Shown here: one piece after another, positions 53,801 to 64,000 of the stretch
Layout: every line of letters starts with the position of its first letter
How positions within the stretch are numbered: the stretch's first letter is position 1
NCBI GenBank assembly: GCA_943735955.1
Contig: OX030960.1
Location: 7,782,361-7,846,360, forward strand
DNA from: Piscicola geometra
Taxonomy: Eukaryota > Annelida > Clitellata > Hirudinida > Piscicolidae
Reading direction: 5' to 3'
DNA: 64,000 nt
The notes under the pieces: model-generated
The model's database searches: none
Told to the model about the DNA's origin: nothing
The model's input: the letters and a program-made list of their open reading frames with translations, nothing else
Program-made: the position numbers and the translations under genes

Positions 53801-54713
53801 TTAACCCTAACCCTTACTTCCATCCCACCCCGCCAACAGCAAGACACAAGCAGCACAACAGACACACACACGCTGACATGCAGTGAGACAGGCAAGCACA
53901 ACAACATCATCATCAGGCCTCCCTCCATCTTATCAGACAATTCCGACTCGTCCTACGATCCTTTCTTCAAAACTGCTTCATCTTCACAGTCATTGGAGGT
54001 TTCCCGCGCTTTTCATGCTTTCAATAGTTTTAAAATAATTTATATTTCTAGTTATTTGAAAGTTCTATTTTTGGTTAAAAAAATGGTTTCAAGGAGTTAT
54101 TCAAGAGCCTATTTATATATTTGTTTTGTTGAAAAAAAATAATTATTTATGATTTGTTTTTATTTTTATTTTTTAAATCTCGAAATGTAATTTCAGGCTT
54201 CGTTTCGAAAGGAGAGTGGTGAAGGGGCCAGGAACACCTCACTAGAGAAGTTTTTCAGAGAACTCAAAGGTGCTAACCCTATTCTTTCGCCCATCAGAAT
54301 TCCCGACAGAGGTCATTCTTATGAGTTTGTTTATTTGCCGTGGTTCATATTTATCAGTAACATCCACTTTGATAGTTATAGAATTACTTTTTAGTAGTTA
54401 ATCTAGTTTTTTGCCATTTTTATGACTTAATATCGTTTTTTTCGCCATTTTTAATAAAGCTTAATAATCATTTTACAAATTGACAGTTTCTTACTCCGAA
54501 TCGAAGTTTGAAGGCTTTAAAAGCACCAAGGATTCCCCTAAAGAACCAGTCAAACCCACTCCCACCATGCCCACAGAACTCACTGACAAATACGGCCTTT
54601 ACAATAACGCCATGTTTAGCCAACGGAACGTCAGAAGAAATATAAACTATGACTCGACAATTAAAGTGACTAAAATGAATAAAGAGTATTCTAGTTTACA
54701 AAATAATTTTTGA
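41523..54713 (+). CDS. CEP152: CEP152/Asterless centriole duplication scaffold
   Basis: Twenty exons: 41523-41627, 41789-42590, 42784-42923, 43264-43464, 43869-44016, 44162-44253, 44513-44739, 44980-45337, 45494-45598, 45782-45900, 47844-47939, 48263-48398, 49170-49262, 49480-50128, 50536-50672, 51195-51317, 51688-53682, 53840-53998, 54197-54269, 54487-54713. All phases agree: 1994 residues (human 1710). CEP152 is a pericentriolar coiled-coil scaffold that recruits PLK4 and starts centriole duplication. Evidence: the acidic N-terminal PLK4-binding-like region (EEEFEREDRERQNE, LKDLLTSEFDDNLDDSD); QQSQEQCNRLL then QEVARLKLQLQD; RELKEHVAILES; CKEEMVQHHERT; FIECCRAKDDLE; AREEWMEKE; CRECGK; and the late block ARERHKTAKVLRRYYM at about 1519-1535. 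Long coiled coils dominate. Exons 2, 7, 8 and 14 hold Asn-rich insertions absent from vertebrates. Confidence 0.92.
43479..43545 (+). repeat. (GGTT)n array
   Basis: About 15 TTGG units near the donor of CEP152 intron 43465-43868, whose acceptor half (43670-43860) is CCACCA-rich. Confidence 0.9.
44315..44405 (-). repeat. CAATA-tailed dispersed element fragment
   Basis: ACACAATACAATACAACGACGATGAGTATTATTAACCCGGCGTTAACCCG (split: tail, then GAGTATTATTAAC, then GGCGTTAACCCG) resembles 51360-51425 and the inverse of 6181-6215. Confidence 0.55.
45599..45781 (+). other. Stop-free 183-nt intron (possible exitron) in CEP152
   Basis: The intron between exons 9 and 10 has GT...CGCAG ends, is exactly 61 codons long, and has no stop in the CEP152 frame. 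If retained it would insert a segment ending in about 17 Asp residues between QEQLK and TLEREEERM without changing the frame. Confidence 0.55.
45977..46025 (+). repeat. (CTCA)n array
   Basis: About 12 CTCA units in CEP152 intron 45901-47843, ahead of the large minisatellite. Confidence 0.9.
46128..47835 (+). repeat. 14-bp minisatellite CATCTACCACCACC with 790-bp higher-order duplication
   Basis: About 120 units of CATCTACCACCACC, with CATCTACCGCCACC and 16-bp CATCTACCATTCCACC variants. Rare variants recur exactly 790 bp apart: CATTCACTACC (46288 and 47078), CATCCACTACC (46371 and 47161), TCTTCCACC (46741 and 47531). So a 790-bp block was duplicated in tandem. No stop exists in any plus frame, and the array ends 8 bp before the acceptor of CEP152 exon 11. 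Confidence 0.95.
48502..48645 (+). repeat. 36-bp tandem repeat
   Basis: Four copies of CACTGCAACCACCATCTAAG plus CTACAACCACACATAG in CEP152 intron 48399-49169. Confidence 0.9.
48960..49165 (+). repeat. ACC/ACA-rich array
   Basis: CCACCACAACCACAA units containing a repeated GGCATATCTCACAACTAAA segment (48952 and 49038), running to the acceptor at 49170. Confidence 0.8.
50129..50345 (+). repeat. GGTTGGTGGGT minisatellite
   Basis: G/T-rich degenerate repeats beginning at the donor of CEP152 exon 14 (AG then GTGGGT at 50129). Confidence 0.85.
50673..50814 (+). repeat. (GT)n microsatellite at a splice donor
   Basis: The donor of CEP152 exon 15 (CAAGCAG then GTGTGT) is the first unit of a ~140-bp GT repeat with three CTCT interruptions. 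Confidence 0.95.
51357..51425 (-). repeat. CAATA-tailed dispersed element fragment
   Basis: (ACAAT)n at 51360-51385 followed by GACGAGTATTATTAACGTGG and CGTAAACCCGGACGGGC. Same family as 44315-44405 and 6130-6374. Confidence 0.6.
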
Positions 54714-55294
54714 TTCAAGGACCTAGCTTATAAAATAATACTTCTACCATTGTATTATTTTAAATTCCAATTCAGCTGCCAAACTTTTATGAATCTAGTT
54801 AGTGTGTTTTTGATTATATTTTCTAACCTGAGAGTTGATATAAAATTGTATGACAATGTTTTATATGGCGCATTGTTTAAATCTTAAATCTCGGGTTTGT
54901 AAATTTTGTTTTTTTGAATAATCATCAGTATTCTATGGCATTGAATTTATACCTTAGTTACTTGACATTTTTCAGAAAATTTAGAGATTTTTAATTTGTT
55001 TTTTAAAATTATATTTTTGTATTCATGAAAATGAAATAAATTCATGCTCTTTTATGTTTTTTAATGGAATTTATTTTTCACCAGGTTGCTAAGCAATGAG
55101 ATTTATAGTCAACTTGTCTCTTTAAAAATAAATTGTAAAACGAAAGGAAAGAAAAATCATTCATTTCTGATACATGTCTAATTATAAATTTAAATTGTCA
55201 AAAAAATTACTTAATTTGTTTATAAAATTCATAAGCTAGCTTGTATGTAAACTTTATAAATTATTTTTAAAAATATTAATTTAAATTGAAAACC
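54714..55294. other. CEP152 3' region and PPP1R42 upstream
   Basis: AT-rich. An AATAAA at about 55035-55040, followed by a T-rich stretch, could be the CEP152 poly(A) signal. The genes are in tandem, so the PPP1R42 promoter should lie here too. Confidence 0.45.
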
Positions 55295-57629
55295 ATGGTG
55301 AAGTTGAACGTGGAGATGATGACGAAAAAGCCTTCTGGAAGGTCAAGGCTGAAAGGCAACGAAGATGTGAGCAAGTACTTGGCCAGAGTCACCCACTTGA
55401 ACCTGCAGGATCAGGAGATTGACTGCATCGTTAGTGCATTTCATTTTCCTATTGCCGTTTTATCCAGTTTGATTCTATTTTAATTTTCCCCAGTTTCATT
55501 TTTCAATTTCACCAGTTTTATTTCTCGTTAATTTTATAATTCTTAAGAAACTAATAATTAGTTACTAATTCGATGAAATTTAAATAAAAAAATCATTTCA
55601 GGAGTCGGAATTAGCATCCTGTCCTAATCTGACGGTTCTGTATCTGTATGACAACCTCTTAACTGAAATACCAAATTTGGCACTAAACAAACGCCTGCAC
55701 TCTCTCTACTTGCAAAACAACAAGATATCCTACATCGAAAATCTGGAAACGGCCAAAAGCATTAAAAAATTGTTCGTTACAATCAATTTTTAATTGTTCG
55801 TTACAATCGATTTTTAATTGTTCGTTACAATCAATCAATCAATCAATCACTAATGATTTGTATAGCGCCCTTTGCTATGTGAATAAAAGCGTTACAATTT
55901 TTTAAATTTTCTATAAAATCAACCAGCTTGATTCAATTTTGAGCGCTCTTGATATTATTAAAAACATTATATAAATATATTTGATTGATTTATTTATTGA
56001 TGAAAACTACGACCTTCCAATGGTGGCTCAGACATCTAGGCCACAACAACATCAGCATGTTGGAGGGCTTGGAGGGTCTGGGAGGCCTGGAAGAGTTGTA
56101 CGTGGAGCACCAGAGCCTGCCCCCTGGAGACTCCCTAATCATCGACCCTCTCTCCATCAAAGCCATTTCAGTTCGTGAAATTGTTAAAGGATTTGAAATT
56201 CTTAATCGAAGTTAAATCTGTTGCTTGCATAAAAATAATTTAACATGACTTGCGTCTGTCAGTCTGTGATTAATATAGAGCGAAAAAAGTAATAAATAAA
56301 AATTTTTTTTAGACGATTTCTTACTTTAAAAAATCTATTAATTTTGAAACAGTCAAACTTAATACTCTCAAATTTCCAAATATTTTCTAAAAACCCGCAA
56401 TCCTCACCTTCCCTCTCCCACAGACATCTCTGAGAATCGTTGACGTGAGGCACAACAACTTGAGGGAGATTGGCGCCTTCAGAGTTTGTCACGTGATCGA
56501 AGAGTTCATAGCCAGCAACAACCAGCTGAGCAGTGTTGAAGAGCTGGTTGACGTCATCAAAGATAACTGGACGTGCGTTACCAAGATCAGTTTTGCCAAT
56601 AACCCCGTAGCCAAGGAACACCGCTACAGAGATGCTGTTGTCCACGCTGCTTTTGGCAGTTTAGGTGGCTTGTGTTTGGTTGTTGTTGTTGTATTTCGTT
56701 GTGTTGTTCAGCAGTTTGGGGAGGATAGTCTCGACCAGCTGCGCTGCCCTGCCAGGCTCTTGAGTCAGTTCTCTTGTGTTCTTGCCCAGCCCTTGTTCCA
56801 GGGCTGGGCAGTCGGTCCAGAGATGAGTTTGTTGTCTCCTGGGCTGTCTTGCATAGTCTGCCCTGGCAGGGTGGCCGAAAGTACCCACATTTGAGGCGCA
56901 AGCGCCCTCCACCGCACCGCGTGGAGGTTGTGGGTATGCGGTAGCTGTTGTTGGTGGTGGTGTTGGTGGTGTTGTTGTTGGTGGTGGTGTTGTTGTTGGT
57001 GGTGGTGTTGTTGTTGGTGGTGGTGTTGTTGGTGGCTTGTGTGTGGTTGTTGTTGTTGGTGGTGGTGGTGGTGGTGGTGGTGGTGGTGGTGGTGGGAGAA
57101 TTTCGTGATAAGAATGTATAGTGTCAGATGTAGGACTCTGGTTCTTTGATGATTATTCTTGAATTTATGAAAAAAGCGTCATATAACTATTTGATTTATT
57201 GATTTATTCATTGATTGATTGATGTATGGATTGATTTATTCATTGATTCATTGATTTATGAATTGACCACAGAGATTCTAGACGAAAAAGAGGTGACTGC
57301 TGTATCGAAGGAGTTCATCAGAGGCTTCCAAGAAAAGATTGACTTCGAGAATGCACTGAAGAGGACACGCGTGCAGACGATAGTGAAGAAGAAGAAGAAG
57401 GAGGATGCCAACGGGAAGGGATGCCTCGTTGGCCGAGCAAGGAGACTCAGTGCTAAGAAGGGTTTGTGGCGATTTTAACCCAGATGTACCCGACGTCCTA
57501 CATGCCACAATATATATATATATATATAACCACCACAAAGCCACCTCCCCAAACCACCGAAACCACAATTCATAACCAAAAAGTCCCGAACACAAAACCC
57601 ACAAACCATAAAGCATTCCTAAAAATATA

Positions 57630-57683
<54 letters not shown>

Positions 57684-58119
57684 TATATACATATATTTTT
57701 ATATAGGGGCTGGAGACGGTGCAAGACATAGGCACGAAGAGAGCTTCAAGTACCCACTGCAGGCATTCAACAAGCAACAAGCAACAAACACTAAATTCTT
57801 CTCTAACCCCCCTCCCTCTGAAGCATCCATTCGCCACACCCACCCAACACAACTTCAGCGTACAACTGAACAACACCTCAACATCAACAACAACAAAAAC
57901 AACAACATTAAGAAAAACAACGCTTGGAAGCAACAAAATGTTGAGTTGAACCTCCACGCCCTGAGAACTCCTATACACAGCAAGGAAAGCCACAAGAGCA
58001 GGACAGACAAGCAGACAGACAAGGACACAGACAAGCAGACAGACAAGAAGACACAGACAAGGAGGTATAACAGTCCAGAAACTCTACCTCTAAGCAGTCT
58101 TGGCTTTTACATTGACTGA
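55295..58119 (+). CDS. PPP1R42: Leucine-rich PP1 regulatory subunit 42 (TLLR)
   Basis: Six exons: 55295-55429, 55602-55771, 56032-56170, 56424-56664, 57273-57461, 57707-58119, phases consistent, 428 residues. PPP1R42/LRRC67 is a leucine-rich-repeat protein of centrosome, basal body and spermatid manchette that binds gamma-tubulin and PP1 and modulates centrosome separation. Evidence: the start MVKLNVEMMTKKP, YLARVTHLNLQDQEID, CPNLTVLYLYDNLLTEIP, LHSLYLQNNKISYIENL, HLGHNNISMLEGLEGLGGL and then LYVEHQSLPPGDSLIIDP (the family's VESQRLPxGE...DP motif). Next come LRIVDVRHNNLREI, FIASNNQLSSVEEL, ISFANNPVAKEHRYRD, LEILDEKEVTAVSKEFI. The last exon is a basic, Lys/Asp/Gln-repetitive tail (DKQTDKDTDKQTDKK) not seen in vertebrates, ending LPLSSLGFYID. 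The exon 2 donor lies in a triplicated 24-bp repeat. Confidence 0.93.
55764..55835 (+). repeat. 24-bp triplication covering a splice donor
   Basis: TTGTTCGTTACAATCAATTT plus TTAA occurs three times in register, with GTTCGT donors at 55772, 55796 and 55820. Only the first keeps the PPP1R42 frame. Confidence 0.85.
55826..56001. mobile_element. Candidate short element with ATCA/TGAT ends
   Basis: (ATCA)n at the left and TTGATTGATTTATTTATTGATG at the right enclose TGATTTGTATAGCGCCCTTTG and GAGCGCTCTT parts. This layout resembles short dispersed repeats common in invertebrate genomes. Only one copy is seen here. Confidence 0.35.
56663..56905 (-). mobile_element. LINE 3' end fragment (jockey/CR1-like), frameshifted
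   Basis: A GC-rich island in a PPP1R42 intron, antisense to the gene. On the minus strand one frame reads CQGRLCKTAQETT and the next frame continues THLWTDCPALEQG, then GRAAQLVETILPKLLN. Together these resemble the Cys-rich C-terminus of non-LTR reverse transcriptases (C-x2-C...H...CPAL). It ends in an ACAAC-rich tail. A perfect hairpin GCCCAGCCCT/AGGGCTGGGC lies at 56786-56811. Confidence 0.5.
56946..57092 (+). repeat. GTTGTTGGTGGT array
   Basis: TGTTGTTGGTGGTGG units and a terminal (GGT)n run in PPP1R42 intron 56665-57272. Confidence 0.9.
57529..57625 (+). repeat. C/A-rich segment shared with 60665-60770
   Basis: ACCTCCCCAAACCACCGAAA, CACAATTCATAACCAAAAAG, TCCCGAAC and CCATAAAGCATTCCTAAAAA occur in the same order in an intron of the peptidase gene 3.1 kb away. 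The only differences are a 9-bp duplication and single bases. Confidence 0.9.
57627..57702 (+). repeat. (AT)n microsatellite
   Basis: TATATA/CATATA runs ending at the acceptor ATATAG of the last PPP1R42 exon. Confidence 0.9.
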
Positions 58120-59100
58120 CGTGGATTTTTAATTCGTTTAAGCGCCTTGATTTGAAATTCGACATCTCTATTCCTGAACTTTTGGCCTTAATGCCCGAAA
58201 TGTGGAATAATAAATGGAATTTAATATTTTATGATTTTAATATAGTCGAACCAGTTGTTTATTCTGTTCGCACAATTTTGAGTATTTGTTTTTTCAAATT
58301 TACAAAAATAGAAATATTCTTTCTAAAAACTCCATTTGTTAATTTTTTTTCATTCAATCATGCATTACACGAATGCCTTACGGATTTGCAGACCTTACGC
58401 AATAGCCTGGTCTCGACCGTCACATGTAATCGAATCTGAAAAGAATACAGAAGAATTTATGGCCCAAAAAACTGATAAAACAACTTTTAACTCAACGAAA
58501 ATTCGAAGAAAGTCTATTTAACCCCTTTAATTTGTTATAACAGTGAAATTGAAAAGATATATTAAAGCCTTGACGGACCGGAACAGCTTAACATATATTA
58601 GTGGAACCAAATAAAATGTAAACGTTTCCACAACGTGTTAGGTCGAGGGAGAAATGAAGAATAAGTAGCGGTTAAGTATAAATGAAGTAATAGTTAGTGG
58701 TTTAAGAAGGGAAGAAATTAAAATAAGTAACAGTTGAGTTTAAATGAATTAATTTAAAAAGAAAAGCAACAAATTAAATTAGCGGCATTTAAACGAAATT
58801 AGTTTTGAAAAGTCTTAAAAGTTAATTTAAACACGTGCATTGCTAGAGCTGTGTAATGATCACAACCATCACCACCATGGCCAACATCACAACACCACCA
58901 TCACACCCTTAATATCATCATCATCATCGTCATCACGATCACCTTCCACTACACTACCAAAACCGGCATCGTCACTCTCACTACCAACTACACAATCATT
59001 TTCGTCACCATCTTCTACATCATCATCATCACCATCTTCTACATCATCATCATCATCATCCACATCATCCTCCTCCTCCTCCTCATGACCATCATCATCA
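58120..59100. other. Tail-to-tail intergenic region
   Basis: AT-rich 3' region of PPP1R42, then a TCATCA-rich stretch at 58910-59100 just downstream of the peptidase stop. The open frames here are repeat-driven (Ser or Asp runs). Confidence 0.5.

Positions 59101-64000
<4,900 letters not shown>

Noticed and set aside
57466..57706. Plus-strand frame joining the (AT)n tract to the last PPP1R42 exon
   Set aside because: Crosses an intron: a phase-1 donor at 57461 and acceptor at 57706 fit the family better.

Overview
The window is nuclear DNA of an animal. All protein genes are split by GT-AG introns, the intergenic DNA is AT-rich, and the introns are packed with micro- and minisatellites. The proteins are typical bilaterian ones (axonemal dynein DNAI1, LGN/GPSM2, CEP152, core-1 galactosyltransferase, DPP8/9). 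TTAGGG-type repeats, tRNA-derived SINEs and a retained motile-cilium dynein suit a spiralian such as an annelid, but the species cannot be read from the sequence. I built exon models by hand from homology, splice sites and intron phase; nearly all exons join in phase.

Layout: POLR2D (275-902, -), ZC3H10 (1989-3104, -), NPLOC4 (3469-10367, +), C1GALT1 (10879-12121, -), GPSM2/LGN (12345-19145, +), DNAI1 (20906-29655, -, first exon not found), a FAM149-family gene (30095-35384, +, with further exons to 38775), a divergent PP1-type phosphatase (39711-40953, -), CEP152 (41523-54713, +), PPP1R42 (55295-58119, +), and the 3' part of a DPP8/DPP9-type peptidase (59101-beyond 64000, -). Most neighbours are head-to-head with short shared upstream regions or tail-to-tail.

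The genes from 12 to 58 kb share a theme. GPSM2 orients the spindle, DNAI1 powers cilia, FAM149 proteins are ciliary, CEP152 builds centrioles, PPP1R42 is a centrosomal PP1 partner, and a divergent PP1 catalytic subunit lies between. POLR2D, NPLOC4, C1GALT1 and the peptidase are housekeeping functions (transcription, p97-linked protein degradation, O-glycosylation, proline-specific peptide cleavage).

The most unusual signal is in the introns. In many of them, on both strands, the donor side is G/T-rich and the acceptor side C/A-rich in the sense strand, built from satellites that are roughly complementary to each other. Other notable features are a 1.7 kb 14-bp minisatellite with a 790-bp higher-order duplication, three SINE copies all in the sense of their host gene, a hairpin element carrying telomere-like repeats, and an in-frame stop-free poly-Asp intron in CEP152.
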